Origin: Unio delphinus
Lineage: Eukaryota > Mollusca > Bivalvia > Unionida > Unionidae
Direction of reading: 5' to 3'
NCBI GenBank assembly: GCA_029339505.1
Contig: JAQISU010000057.1
Location: 6,593,501-6,657,500 of the forward strand
Length of the DNA stretch: 64,000 bases
The notes below the pieces were generated by a model. The model was given only the letters and a program-made list of their open reading frames with translations, had not been told where the DNA came from and did no database searches. Positions 58,301 through 62,776 of this stretch are shown here, piece after piece. The translations under genes and the position numbers were made by a program. How positions within the stretch are numbered: the first letter of the stretch is position 1; each line of letters starts with the position of its first letter.

Positions 58301-60974
58301 ACCAGGTTCTTAAAGTGTTATGCCAAAATAAACATGACATGGTCTTTGTGGTTGTCTTCAATTAATTCTGAATACAATCGTTGCCCAAACAATAGCCGAC
58401 ATGTGTTTCATCTTTAACTGCACACACAACCAAGCAGCAGATTTTATCCATCCATTATTTTGAAAAAAATCTTATTACTGCATTCCATTTAATATTCGTC
58501 CGATAATACTCCAACTTTTTACATTAGACACGAGTACATGTATATGCCAATGCGGTATTTGCTGAAGAAAAAAAACACTGTAAAACCCAACATTAACATG
58601 ATTTTGCTACTAACACGATCCAATATCTTGGACCCCAATTATCGTATTATAGCAGGATTCCACTGTACTATATAGTGAGATATGACAAAATAGTGTGTGA
58701 TTGGAGTATATTCTGTAGGACCTTAATTTTTGCACTGGGCATCAAAACTGGCCTTTACATTGATTTATAACATATTTTAGAAAGCTGCTAACTGTATGGA
58801 AAATGCACCTAAAATATTCCATCTACATATTTACTCAAACATGCATCTTATTCTGAAAACAAATGCATTATATCATCATTTAGTTCATAATGAATCTCTT
58901 ACTCTGTGTGAAAATACTCTAAATGACTGATTAGTGAGATATTAGTTCCATGTGATGAGACTGTGATATATTAATTCCAAGAAGTCTGTGAGATAGTACT
59001 GTATGATATGGTTATGCATTAAGAACCCTTATTTTCCCTAAAAAATAATTAATGTAGAACCAATTTAAACCAATGTAAAATAATAGATCTTAAAGAACTC
59101 ACATTGATGAAGTATCCAATAATATCAGTGTAGTACCATTCTGGATCAATCTTTTGACTTGCAGTAAGCAATGCATCTTGATAACCCCAGAGTAGCTCCT
59201 TTACACTACGGTTGGTGAACACATGCTCGTCAAAAAGATTCAGAATGTCTTTCACAACTTTACGAACTTCACCAGACTCCATCTTTAGAGAACTGATCAA
59301 TGTCTAAAAACGGACAAACATTTTATTAAATTGCATCTGAACACCAAAATAAATCTTATTCAGATTTAAAAATGAATAAAAATATAAACTGTATTAGCCC
59401 TTCATCTTTCTTGTTTATATAAATGATTAAAAAAAAATAATTATAAAATCAATTCAGATGCATTTAATACAGCATTTCCAAAGGAAATCAGAGAAAAATG
59501 AAAGAATGAATGTTTGAGATCCATGACTGAATTTTGAAATAGAATGTTTGTGATCCATGAGAGAAATGAATGTTTGTGATCCACGAATGATATGAAGAGA
59601 ATGAATGTTTGAGATCCATGAGAGAAATGATAGAATGAATGTTTGTAATCCATGAATTATATGAAGAGAATGAATGTTTGAGATCCATGAATGATATGAA
59701 GAGAATGAATGTTTGTAATCCATGAGTGAAATGAGAGAATGAATGTTTGTAATCCATGAGTGAAATGAGAGAATGAATGTTTGCGATCCAAAAGTAATAT
59801 GAGAGATTGAGATCCAAGGTAAAATAGGTAAGTTTTACAAATAAAAAAAATAAAAAAAAAGGAAACTAACTAATTAACTAGTGTATCAAATGTAAATTAA
59901 TTCCAGAAGAATTAGGCATTATAAATCATAACAATTTAGCATTCTTTGATTTTGTGAAATCATGAAATTCAATATAATGAAAATCTACTGCATGTACTCA
60001 TGGGTCAAACTGCAAATAATGCAGACCACAATCTGCTAGCACAAAGTGAAATAATATTCTCACAGAATGTGTTAGTTAATCACTTCCTTTAAAAAAAATT
60101 ACACTTTTGTAAACATTATTAGTATTTGGAAAGCAAACCTGAAAAGACAAGCATCCTAGAAATGTAATCTGATACATACCCAGAACAAAGGATTGGGAGA
60201 AGTGAACATGTCGGACTCATTTCCCACTGATTTGTCTCTAAGGAATTGAAACACTCTCTTCTGTCTGTAGGTCACAGTTCCATTAGGGTTAAATGTGATG
60301 TTGAATTTAAACCGTTTCTCACTGAAATAGCATTAAGAAAAAGTTAATAATAACGAAACTTTTGTTTTCTAAACACAATCTCAACCTTAGTTTTAGTATA
60401 TTTATAATGAATACTTGATCTAGGAACAGTCTAATACTAAAGTAAATACAAACCACTGACATGTATTACTTGTTACATGAAGAGATGTTTATTACAAGAA
60501 AATAGATGGTTACCGGTAATAGCATTGCTTGCATTTTTCCTTCATTTAAACAAAAATAAAGTCACACAATAACTTCAATGCATGTGAATAAAGAAATAAC
60601 AGCAAGAAAGATAACCTACGGCCTAAAATACAACCAATTTCAAACTTTACAAGACAGGACAAATCATAGCTATTAATTACTTTTCATTATTTTATTTATT
60701 TTCTTCAAGACAGGAACAGCTTAAGATGCTTCACTATGGAGAGCTCATAAAGTCGCAAATGTAAATCCAGTGGAAGCTGCCTAGATTATTTACAAACTAT
60801 GCATCAAGTGCACCTGTAAGTGTATGGTCCTGTCTGCTTCAGGTGAGGCTTCTTCCCTTGTAGAACTCCCTCGGGGTTGGTTACATTGAAGACGTAAAAC
60901 TGCATATATATAGGAATTGGGTAGTCCTTCCATATCTTGTATACCAGATCATTATTAGGGCTGATTACAACATT
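10607..60974 (-). CDS. CD36/SCARB-family scavenger receptor (class B), 11 exons, 5' end missing
   Basis: Membrane glycoprotein of the CD36/SR-BI/LIMP-2 family. The family binds lipids, lipoproteins or microbial ligands, or sorts lysosomal enzymes; the ligand here is unknown. Eleven exons (60814-60974, 60180-60321, 59103-59303, 45894-45985, 41727-41776, 37806-37875, 34355-34536, 22934-23064, 18681-18754, 17128-17179, 10607-10798) join in frame to 448 residues. Family landmarks: QTGPYTY, ELLWGYQDALL, DDGVYTIHTGEKDIS, FWTTYYANMINGT, PPYIDKSRTMFSFASDVCRS, GLNPNEAEHQTIVDVEP, KKLQVNLHLEP, LPIFWLNE, then a C-terminal membrane helix (about residues 406-430). Ten N-glycosylation sequons suit a luminal or extracellular loop. 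The first exon(s), with the N-terminal helix, were not found up to 64000. Every intron is GT-AG. Subfamily is unresolved; the cysteine pattern looks LIMP-2-like. Confidence 0.95.
10890..11640. repeat. about 38-bp degenerate minisatellite with internal AAT microsatellite
   Basis: Many diverged units alternating AATCAAATGGCTTTGATG and TAACCAAATGACTGAACAGT. An (AAT)n run at about 11465-11514, with a GAGGACCTTGTATAGTGCC flank, interrupts it and looks like a separate small insertion. 11641-12300 shows nothing recognisable. Confidence 0.8.
12300..13700. repeat. degenerate ~130-bp repeat with embedded 61-66-bp array
   Basis: Loose repeats sharing AAGATGGCTGCCATG, GAGCATCA, GGACCAACTAGACAT, and CCATTCAGAAGAAGTAGC / AATAACAAGATA. 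Between 12820 and 13145 the middle part is lost and a tighter 61-66-bp array appears. The same family returns at 16060-16560. Confidence 0.6.
14360..14780 (-). pseudogene. pogo/Tigger-type transposase N-terminus (CENP-B-like DNA-binding domains), decayed
   Basis: On the minus strand from about 14770 down: KRRLNLHSMETKYMAVKEL then ESGASRKDVCDNFSLKQNTL and SGWMKAA, which is a psq-type helix-turn-helix. After stops comes DVAEATAKWLNEKRIAHSTL...EKTKEFAKRL, and after one frame change FAATSGWFSYFK, the Tc5/CENP-B-type second DNA-binding domain. Stops and at least one frameshift break it, and no DDE catalytic core was recognised. A possible right end of the parent element is ...GTGGGTAGGACTG at 15336 followed by TA; the left end is unclear. 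Confidence 0.75.
14965..15336. repeat. subterminal direct repeats of the decayed pogo-type element
   Basis: Three related segments (about 14975-15050, 15062-15135, 15280-15335) share TGTTGAA, an ACTGGC or AGGCAGC core, and a TGTCGACATAAATGA-like block. Such repeats commonly lie inside pogo-type ends. The outer limit, and the pairing with 13885-13960, are inferred. Confidence 0.45.
16060..16560. repeat. second block of the ~130-bp degenerate repeat
   Basis: Units with CCATCCATTCAGAAGGAGC, AGATGATCAAGATTGC, AGTAGCAATAACAAGATACTC. They match the family at 12300-13700, and the pogo-type remnant lies between the blocks. 15340-16059 shows nothing recognisable. Confidence 0.55.
16772..17035 (-). 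mobile_element. tRNA-headed SINE, minus orientation
   Basis: Reverse complement starts near GATGAGTGGTATAAAGCGC (box A-like), has GGGTTTGAGTC (box B-like), then the body GTGAGAAAGCTTGCCAGTAG and GGGTTTTCCCGGGTTCTTCC. It ends AAAATGGTATTGAACCCTAC plus (AAC)n. It is clearly homologous to 48563-48803. Confidence 0.8.
17128..17179 (-). CDS. receptor exon J
   Basis: Residues 368-385: acceptor TTTGTTTCAG, then TETENIAEVFLPIFWLNE, donor GTATGT. Starts in phase 2, ends in phase 0. P-(I/V)-x-W-L-N-E is conserved just before the C-terminal helix of CD36-family proteins. Confidence 0.92.
17345..17500 (+). mobile_element. tRNA-derived SINE, second family
   Basis: Head GGCCTTGTGGTTGGAGCATA with box B GGTTTGAACCC at 17393-17403, then a body with TGTACTAGCAGCTGCC. 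The cloverleaf is not intact and the sequence continues into a SINE body, so it is not a functional tRNA gene. Confidence 0.6.
17510..18290. repeat. 58-bp minisatellite, decaying to the right
   Basis: Unit around GATCTTTCTATGGTGATTTA and CCAGTGACATGTTAAATGAG. The first five or so copies are near identical; later ones keep only ACCAGTGACA and GGAGGAGCTGCCAGTG. 18291-18680 is plain intron. Confidence 0.85.
18681..18754 (-). CDS. receptor exon I
   Basis: Residues 344-367 plus two bases: acceptor TTCTATTGTAG, YTGLVLQAAKKLQVNLHLEP and IANI, donor GTAAGA. The KLQVN segment aligns with the family's Arg/Lys-Leu-Gln-Val-Asn strand. N366-I-T, completed by the next exon, is a glycosylation sequon. Confidence 0.92.
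18755..20877. other. intron sequence, no gene found
   Basis: Short frames only. 19340-19420 contains GACCTTTGACCCTTTAACCT, reminiscent of a widespread invertebrate repeat with TGACCTTTGACC blocks; a weaker relative lies at 22200-22680. No coding similarity was recognised in 19500-20877. Confidence 0.5.
20878..21007. repeat. compound AAT / GAA microsatellite
   Basis: (AAT)n to about 20930, a short ATT run, then (GAA)n from 20946. The downstream flank (CTTTATTTAGAGAAGGTAA...CTTGAGGCCTTCTACC) resembles the flank of the AAT run at 49301-49361, so the microsatellite probably belongs to a dispersed element. 21008-22933 has a G14 run at 21201-21214 and otherwise nothing recognised. Confidence 0.85.
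22934..23064 (-). CDS. receptor exon H
   Basis: Residues 301-343 after the shared Val codon: acceptor TCTCCTTGCAG, then DFFHIPAVLSFPHFYLADKK, YLDAVVGLNPNEAEHQTIVD and VEP, donor GTAGAT (weak). The SFPHFY and GLNPNEAEH motifs are among the most conserved in CD36-family ectodomains. Confidence 0.95.
23150..23690. repeat. 59-bp minisatellite
   Basis: Unit around CTAATAATGACATGTACTAG and GGAAACTCCAGAGTTGTTTC. Copies are clean at 23450-23650 and degenerate to the left. 23691-24236 shows nothing recognised. Confidence 0.8.
24237..24500. repeat. about 50-bp minisatellite, 5 copies
   Basis: Unit around ACCAAACCTAACAGCATGG and CAATATTGTATCTCGTATT. 24501-25188 shows nothing recognised. Confidence 0.8.
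25189..25394. repeat. left inverted terminal repeat, DIRS copy 1
   Basis: From about 25233 to 25394 it is a near-perfect inverse of 32195-32357. The outermost ~43 bases (AAAGCAAATTTT...) are unique to this end. The 61-codon frame in it recurs at every ITR and is not a gene. Confidence 0.92.
25457..25551. other. internal complementary region, DIRS copy 1
   Basis: The first part (25457-25514) is the inverse complement of the left outer end; the second (25512-25551) is the inverse complement of the right outer end. They share the central TTT. In DIRS elements this region templates completion of the circular cDNA. Confidence 0.9.
25780..26340 (-). pseudogene. tyrosine recombinase catalytic part, DIRS copy 1
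   Basis: The minus strand reads QIGFLIALASACRVSELHVL, with the catalytic Arg in ACRVSELH, then LTQPGFV. Further down, in other frames, STFYSFIFKF and LAEANIDS match the C-terminal YR segment that holds the Tyr. Several stops and frame changes. The family inserts the circular DIRS DNA by site-specific recombination. Confidence 0.8.
26437..26469. repeat. 33-nt T run inside the recombinase region
   Basis: An A run on the sense strand, between the core-binding and catalytic domains of the recombinase. DIRS copy 2 has the same run at 52319-52351, also 33 nt. Confidence 0.95.
26498..27560 (-). pseudogene. RNase H and recombinase core-binding domain, DIRS copy 1
   Basis: RNase H from about 27515 down: FHINLSEITAVINAF, SDNIVVVPCLKTRG, FRHILGRLNVLADTLS (last acidic motif present). 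One frame change near 27230 leads to VPDPEAWVVDARSITWDGLW, typical of the DIRS RNase H-YR connection, then RISRARRPSTLKVYEGKWHV, the SAM-like core-binding domain of DIRS recombinases. Confidence 0.85.
27561..28265 (-). pseudogene. reverse transcriptase remnant, DIRS copy 1
   Basis: Motif A WLDMTDAHF near 28240-28265, then after a frame change HVPIPRVADILRC, YQFHVIPFGLNLS (motif B) and AVYLDDIL (catalytic YLDD) near 28060. The thumb-like part FLVNWIKFDLSNPDFG is in another frame. The finger region that should precede motif A is absent: gag sequence abuts it directly. Confidence 0.82.
28266..31172 (-). pseudogene. gag region, DIRS copy 1
   Basis: Starts near EGMNGKMGVGNVEMEEIMLT at about 31120, continues into a Pro/Gln-rich repeat block, then modules containing LVTYHYHERDV / LPVTYHYHDSDV that occur at least twice. 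The conserved gag C-terminal half is LYADPTMERTEFSFKAAVEE, then SSLLDLASLAIFRIA and ARLARVLNRAAHHSMANAL. Frames at 28707-29525 and 30141-31190 are the longest open pieces. Frame changes and stops lie between them. Confidence 0.7.
30140..30900 (-). repeat. 81-bp coding repeat in gag, copy 1 (about 9 units)
   Basis: Each unit encodes 27 residues of the form TGTGRPSGNDRSAQMAPVVQ plus PTFQPAS. The plus strand is also open because of the repeat, which explains the 249-codon plus-strand shadow. A second short block of the same unit lies at 29370-29580. Confidence 0.9.
31136..31880. repeat. about 180-bp tandem repeat, 5' leader of DIRS copy 1
   Basis: Units start at about 31141, 31322, 31501, 31679 and 31863, each with CTGAAAC, AACAAAGCACAAATTAA and CCATAACCGTAACTAACG. 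They lie between gag and the right ITR, in promoter/leader position. Confidence 0.88.
32195..32378. repeat. right inverted terminal repeat, DIRS copy 1
   Basis: Inverse of the left ITR over about 160 bp. The outer ~20 bases (GAACGTATTCAAAGGAGAAA) are private to this end and appear inverted in the internal complementary region. 32379-33039 is plain intron. Confidence 0.92.
33040..33965. repeat. 49-bp minisatellite, about 18 copies
   Basis: Unit around TTACTTGGACCATTAGGAGT and CTTGTAACATGCATGGACAA. Two sub-variants (CAACAGTAAATG, CAACAGAAAGCG) alternate. 33966-34354 shows nothing recognised. Confidence 0.92.
34355..34536 (-). CDS. receptor exon G: cysteine-rich segment
   Basis: Residues 240-299. 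Acceptor TTTGTTTGTAG, donor GTAATC. Contains SVAGVYSEDSLTPQGIDVWR, FTAPLNYLQN, ASINPDNLGFCTPQNNCLGQ and GLINVINCQL. Three cysteines (C280, C286, C297) match family disulfide positions. The position equivalent to CD36 Cys311, two before C280, is Gly. N269-A-S is a sequon. Confidence 0.95.
35690..35915 (+). mobile_element. probable 3' fragment of a non-LTR element or SINE
   Basis: Ends in TATGGCGCTAAATAGCCG followed by TTAAAATTTAATCAAACAAA, a tail type seen on invertebrate non-LTR elements. The SINE at 48803 ends similarly (AATGGCGTTAAAC). 34537-35689 holds no other recognised feature. Confidence 0.4.
35935..36400. repeat. 36-bp minisatellite
   Basis: Unit around GAATAAATACCAAGCTGCAG and TGGTATCCTCTGCAGT, about 12 copies with one short interruption. 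The period is a multiple of three, so both strands give spurious frames of 85-117 codons. 36401-37082 shows nothing recognised. Confidence 0.9.
37083..37805. repeat. 52-bp minisatellite abutting receptor exon F
   Basis: About 14 units around GGGCTGATATTCCAATACAC and CACTAACCTACATACATCT. The array ends exactly at the splice donor of exon F, and each full unit contains a copy of the exon end plus donor (minus strand GATGTATGTAG then GTTAGT). Confidence 0.88.
37806..37875 (-). CDS. receptor exon F
   Basis: Residues 217-238 plus split codons: acceptor TTATGTTTCAG, then GTMSPPYIDKSRTMFSFASD and VC, donor GTAAGT. C238 is the conserved Cys of the S-D-(I/V)-C-R-S motif. An upstream in-frame alternative donor (GTAGGT, four bases earlier) would break the frame with exon G, so the later one is used. 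Confidence 0.94.
38070..38232 (-). mobile_element. tRNA-derived SINE fragment, third family
   Basis: Reverse complement: GTGGTAGCTAAGTTATTAAAGC then GGGTTCAATTC (box B-like, 38166-38176) and GTGTCCTTGAGAAAGACAC. tRNA-like head without a sound cloverleaf. Confidence 0.5.
38320..39800. repeat. 56-bp minisatellite split by an LTR
   Basis: Unit around AAACATAAAATGGGGCTCAA and GTGCATGTATAAAGTGTCAA. About three units to 38485, then the 829-bp LTR, then about eight units from 39315. The last units are diverged. Confidence 0.9.
38486..39314 (-). mobile_element. solo LTR, 829 bp
   Basis: Ends TGTTACG...CGTAACA form short inverted repeats. CAAT flanks both ends (38482-38485, 39315-39318) and the interrupted minisatellite unit is restored if it is removed. 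On the minus strand AATAAA-like signals lie near the 3' end (about 38590), so it is read on the minus strand. No internal coding region. A diverged relative is at about 42223-42900. Confidence 0.75.
39801..41640. other. intron sequence with a small 22-bp repeat
   Basis: 40975-41135 has about six copies of ACACTTGGGTGATGTTAAGG. The rest shows no recognised feature. Confidence 0.5.
41648..41726. repeat. duplicated donor region of receptor exon E
   Basis: ACAAAATTATGTCCCCTTAC followed by AAGTTCTATTACTCAT lies about 54 bp from the real exon-intron boundary, where the same ACAAAATTATGTCCCCTTAC is followed by CAGTTCCATTAATCAT. On the minus strand this is a second, decayed exon end plus GTAAGG donor downstream of the real one. 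Confidence 0.75.
41727..41776 (-). CDS. receptor exon E (50 nt)
   Basis: Residues 200-215 with split codons: acceptor TGTTTTTCCAG, then VLPFWTTYYANMINGT, donor GTAAGG. W-x4-(Y/C)-x-x-M-I-N-G-T-D is a family hallmark. The usual Cys before x-M-I-N-G-T is Ala here. N213-G-T is a sequon. Confidence 0.94.
42223..42900 (-). mobile_element. diverged LTR relative of 38486-39314
   Basis: Shares AAGAAAGAGTGAA, ACAAGCTT, a stretch of AT-rich sequence, AAGTCCTGA...GAATCCTGATGAAATCCAAAATGG with the solo LTR in the same order. Starts TGTTATGAG; the far end is not defined. Confidence 0.5.
43064..44250. mobile_element. TA-flanked inverted-repeat DNA element, 1187 bp
   Basis: Left end CCGTATTTTGTTGTGTATAA then TGCGCAC; the inverse of the right end matches it at 25 of 27 bases. 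TA flanks both ends (43062-43063, 44251-44252), as in Tc1/mariner-type elements. Each end also has a second GTGCGCATT(A/G)TAYAC box. No transposase was recognised in the frames inside (43399-43662 and its minus-strand shadow), so it is probably non-autonomous. Confidence 0.8.
44936..45625. repeat. 68-bp minisatellite, about 10 copies
   Basis: Unit around TAAGATTGGGTACAGGTGGT and GAAGGTCACATCATCCATAA then GATGACCTAATTATAATTTT. One unit at about 45258 has lost the TACAGGTGG part. 44251-44935 shows nothing recognised. Confidence 0.92.
45894..45985 (-). CDS. receptor exon D
   Basis: Residues 169-198 plus two bases: acceptor GGGATTTGCAG, then KNDTDDGVYTIHTGEKDISL and LGVIDKYNGS, donor GTAAAT. It aligns with the CD36-family DGVY-x3-TG-x3-I stretch. 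Sequons N170 and N196. Confidence 0.95.
45986..47399. other. intron sequence, no feature recognised
   Basis: Short frames only (largest about 75 codons), no domain similarity. Confidence 0.5.
47400..47935. repeat. 43-bp minisatellite, about 12 copies
   Basis: Unit around CAATATCAAAGGTTTACAGA and AAGCTCTGAGGGTCTAGGAC. Diverged copies continue to about 48030. 48031-48562 shows nothing recognised. Confidence 0.92.
48563..48803 (+). mobile_element. tRNA-headed SINE, plus orientation
   Basis: CTGAGTGGTCTAAAGCGCTC (box A-like), GGGTTCAAGTC at 48624-48634 (box B-like), body GTGAGAAAGCTTTCCAGTAG and GGGGTTTTCGCCGGGTTCTT, end AAAAATGGCGTTAAACACTA plus (CAA)n. Same family as 16772-17035. An (AC)n run follows at 48838-48861. 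Confidence 0.82.
49301..49361. repeat. AAT microsatellite
   Basis: About 20 AAT units, then a flank GCTTTATTTATAGAGGGTGA...CCTTGAGGCCCTCTACCAG related to the flank of the run at 20878. 48870-49300 and 49362-49914 hold a loosely repeated CCATTCAAAATAACCT motif and no gene. Confidence 0.9.
49915..50665. repeat. 49-bp minisatellite, about 16 copies
   Basis: Unit around GGTGAATGGTACAGAAGGTG and TATCAAATTGTATGGCCTGA. Some units lack ATGG (44-45 bp). Confidence 0.92.
51059..51264. repeat. left inverted terminal repeat, DIRS copy 2
   Basis: Inverse of 58016-58180, with a private outer ~43 bases starting AAAGCAAATTTTGTAG. Confidence 0.92.
51327..51421. other. internal complementary region, DIRS copy 2
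   Basis: Inverse complement of the left outer end joined through TTT to the inverse complement of the right outer end, as in copy 1. Confidence 0.9.
51640..52206 (-). pseudogene. tyrosine recombinase catalytic part, DIRS copy 2
   Basis: GFLIALASACRVSELHVLSS with the catalytic Arg near 52160, then LTQPGFV. The C-terminal segment is in other frames. Broken by stops as in copy 1. The 33-nt T run follows at 52319-52351. Confidence 0.8.
52381..53400 (-). pseudogene. RNase H and recombinase core-binding domain, DIRS copy 2
   Basis: RNase H FHINFSEITVVINAF and SDNIVVVPCLKTRG, but the GRLNVLADTLS motif is lost through a 49-nt deletion near 53082. Then VPDPEAWVVDARSITWEGLW and RISRARRPSTLKVYEGKWHV. 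Frame changes separate the pieces. Confidence 0.85.
53401..54105 (-). pseudogene. reverse transcriptase remnant, DIRS copy 2
   Basis: Motif A WLDMTDTHF, then in the next frame HVPIPRVAVILRC, motif B around PFGLNLSPWAS and YLDDIL near 53880. FLVNWIKSDLSNPDFGPSGC is open at 53559-53783. Fingers missing, as in copy 1. Confidence 0.82.
54106..56860 (-). pseudogene. gag region, DIRS copy 2
   Basis: C-terminal half open at 53996-54334 (SSLLDLASLAIFRIADKSGN, NRAAHHSMANAL) and 54509-55306 (EFSFKAAVEEIYKVLAPSEC then PPPPAAITDF). In this copy the EEIYKVLAPSECP stretch is cleaner than in copy 1. N-terminal part GMNGKMGVGNVEMEEIMLTW near 56800. Confidence 0.7.
55990..56560 (-). repeat. 81-bp coding repeat in gag, copy 2 (about 7 units)
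   Basis: Same 27-residue unit as copy 1, two or so units fewer. A second short block lies at 55230-55420. Confidence 0.9.
56820..57720. repeat. about 180-bp tandem repeat, 5' leader of DIRS copy 2
   Basis: Units start near 56823, 57003, 57299, 57478 and 57662. The 296-bp interval contains an extra partial copy of the first unit. Confidence 0.88.
58016..58200. repeat. right inverted terminal repeat, DIRS copy 2
   Basis: Inverse of the left ITR, outer end GAACGTATTCAAAGGAGAAA, followed by TAGTGTG of the interrupted pogo-type element. Confidence 0.92.
59103..59303 (-). CDS. receptor exon C
   Basis: Residues 102-168, phase 0 at both ends: acceptor TCCGTTTTTAG, donor GTGAGT. Contains LFDEHVFTNRSVKELLWGYQ and DALLTASQKIDPEWYYTDII. 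The (R/K)-E-L-L-W-G-Y motif at 136-142 is diagnostic of the CD36 family. N132-R-S is a sequon. Confidence 0.96.
59460..59815. repeat. about 36-bp minisatellite
   Basis: Units around GAATGAATGTTTGTGATCCATGA with AGAGAAATGA or ATGATATGAAGA inserts. The period near a multiple of three yields minus-strand frames rich in HSF, which are not genes. Confidence 0.85.
60180..60321 (-). CDS. receptor exon B
   Basis: Residues 55-101 plus the third base of codon 54: acceptor ATGCTATTTCAG, donor GTATGT. Contains EKRFKFNITFNPNGTVTYRQ, KRVFQFLRDKSVGNESDMFT and SPNPLFW. Aligns with the beta-strand region after the first GPYTYR motif. Sequons N61, N67 and N88. Confidence 0.94.
60814..60974 (-). CDS. receptor exon A (first one found)
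   Basis: 53 codons plus two bases: acceptor TTCTTACTTCAG, donor GTGCAC. Contains NVVISPNNDLVYKIWKDYPI, PIYMQFYVFNVTNPEGVLQG and KKPHLKQTGPYTY. This is the start of the CD36 ectodomain just after the N-terminal membrane helix. Starts in phase 0, so at least one upstream exon is required. Confidence 0.95.
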
Positions 60975-62250
60975 CTGAAGTAAGAAAATATATAAAATAA
61001 AATTTCTTGAGGTAGCAAAGAGATGCTTTTCAAAATTTTCAGTTTTAGAGCTGATTGATCATAGTATTAGAGCTGATCATGTCAAATATGAAGTATAAAA
61101 TTTCTTGAGGTCACAAAGAGATGCTTTTCATACAAATATACCTTAATCAATCTGATAAGCAGGCTCATATCTTGTGACGAAAGCAAGAACATCCTTATCA
61201 AATCTTTATACCAGTATTTCTGTAATTTTAGCTTTTAGTATGCAGAACAACTGAAAATATTATAAAATACTTGACTAAAATAACAATGTTGAATGAATAT
61301 ATAGGAAGAAAAAAAAACAAATATCATAAGAAATTGGAACAGAAAATAATGCTGCCAAGAGACCACAAATATTGCTTCATTACTAGTGTTAAAAGAATAT
61401 GGTATAAAACAAGTAACTGAAAAAGCAAAACCAATAAGTGTAGTAAAATTCAACAAATAATGTATTTTCCAAGAATCCATGGTGAAAATTTAAAAGGAAT
61501 TTACAATATTGTGATTAAAATCCCAAATAATCCTAAACTATCTATCACAGGCCCAAAAGTAGATAAAAGTTCTGAATGAATTCCAGGTCTTGAATGTGCT
61601 GATGTACCAAAAGGATTTAAAGAACTGTTGTGCCAATAGTCTTGATATATATCATAATATCATCCAAAATGTCAAAAATGTACTTGGGTTTCGCTGCTGC
61701 GTACAGTGTGATCGAGGGTGGTTTATTAATTATCGGCTCTAGTTATTTCGAAATACTGAGCGCAACTCGACTCATGCTGCATGTGCAAATTGCCTGCAGT
61801 TTAAAAATCTAAGTACCTAGCTGCACATATCAGTCATAGCTAGTGTATATTATAGAGCAAATTCTCTGTAAACATCACATTACAGCCAGTCTTGTCAGGA
61901 AGCTTTCCACTTTACGGAAGTAAAACCCGCAGCTAAAGCGGTAATATAGATTTACGATTATATTCTTATCACTATTCGTTTATATGAATTGTTTCATATA
62001 TCTGATGTTTTAGTATTTATTCTAAATTCTACAGAGTAAATACCTAGGTTATACAGCGCCATGATATTAGAAATACTATAGTCTGCTTCAAGATAGCTAT
62101 TTGTTGCAACCGAACAGACAAATTGAATTTAATGCGCTGCATGCATTGAACATTTAATGTAAATGGGTAACTAATTCATGTGCATGCATGCGCAACATAT
62201 ATGAATGTATAAGTACTTAACCGTGTCATATGTATTACACGGTTTAGTTG
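60975..62250. other. upstream intron sequence, no first exon found
   Basis: No minus-strand ATG frame with a short basic N-terminus, one helix and a phase-0 donor was seen. A hydrophobic minus-strand frame at 61235-61480 has no family similarity. Confidence 0.5.
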
Positions 62251-62668
62251 TTTTAATTTTAGCTGCCCGTGTGTGGTGCTGTGTGTGGTGCCCATGTGTA
62301 TGGTGCCTTATGTATGCTGCCTTTGTGTATGCAGCCATGTGATTGCTGCCTTATATATGCTATATATATATATGGTTGGGTGATGTGAATTCGCATAACT
62401 CTGTGTGGTTTCTTGTGACGTATACGCTGTTTCTGGTGATGTTGGTTTGGAAGAGTGTACTGGTATTCTTGATGCGAGGGACCAAGGCTTCACGACCATC
62501 GGGTCTGTGTTGAATGTGAGGGCTCTCGAGGAATCCTTCAAACAGACAGGGAGGAGTGGACCATGCGTGGCGACTCTTTGACCATTGACTTGAGCGGGTG
62601 GATAGTTCCATGTTGATAGTTCCATGTTAAGGAACTTTATAATTGTCCTTATCTTTTGTTTTTAATGG

Positions 62669-62776
62669 TGTCAGATTTGTTTATATTTAAATTGTGTTCA
62701 TAAATAAACATCTTATTAATGCAGTTGCTTTCGGTGTCTTCACTAATCCAGTCCCAATCCAGCTTCATTCTGTGAC
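62669..62776. repeat. possible short solo-like LTR, 108 bp
   Basis: TGTCAGATTTG...CTGTGACA: TG...CA ends with inverted TGTCA/TGACA, directly next to a gypsy RT remnant. The size resembles the 118-bp LTRs at 1515/6253. No second copy or target duplication was seen. Confidence 0.35.

Larger units (their letters stand above)
50766..58665. mobile_element. pogo/Tigger-type TIR element, interrupted by DIRS copy 2
   Basis: Left end CAGTGGAACCCTGCTATAA; the inverse of the right end is CAGTGGAATCCTGCTATAA (18 of 19). TA flanks both ends (50764-50765, 58666-58667). Without the DIRS insert it would be about 755 bp. No transposase was seen, so it is a non-autonomous copy. The two internal arms near 50940-51010 and 58225-58290 also resemble each other (GGGGAA...ATCATGTAT...GGCATGG/GGCATAG). 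Confidence 0.85.

Noticed and set aside
61235..61480. Hydrophobic minus-strand frame as the missing first receptor exon
   Set aside because: No short N-terminal tail plus single helix, no suitable phase-0 donor, and no similarity to the family N-terminus.
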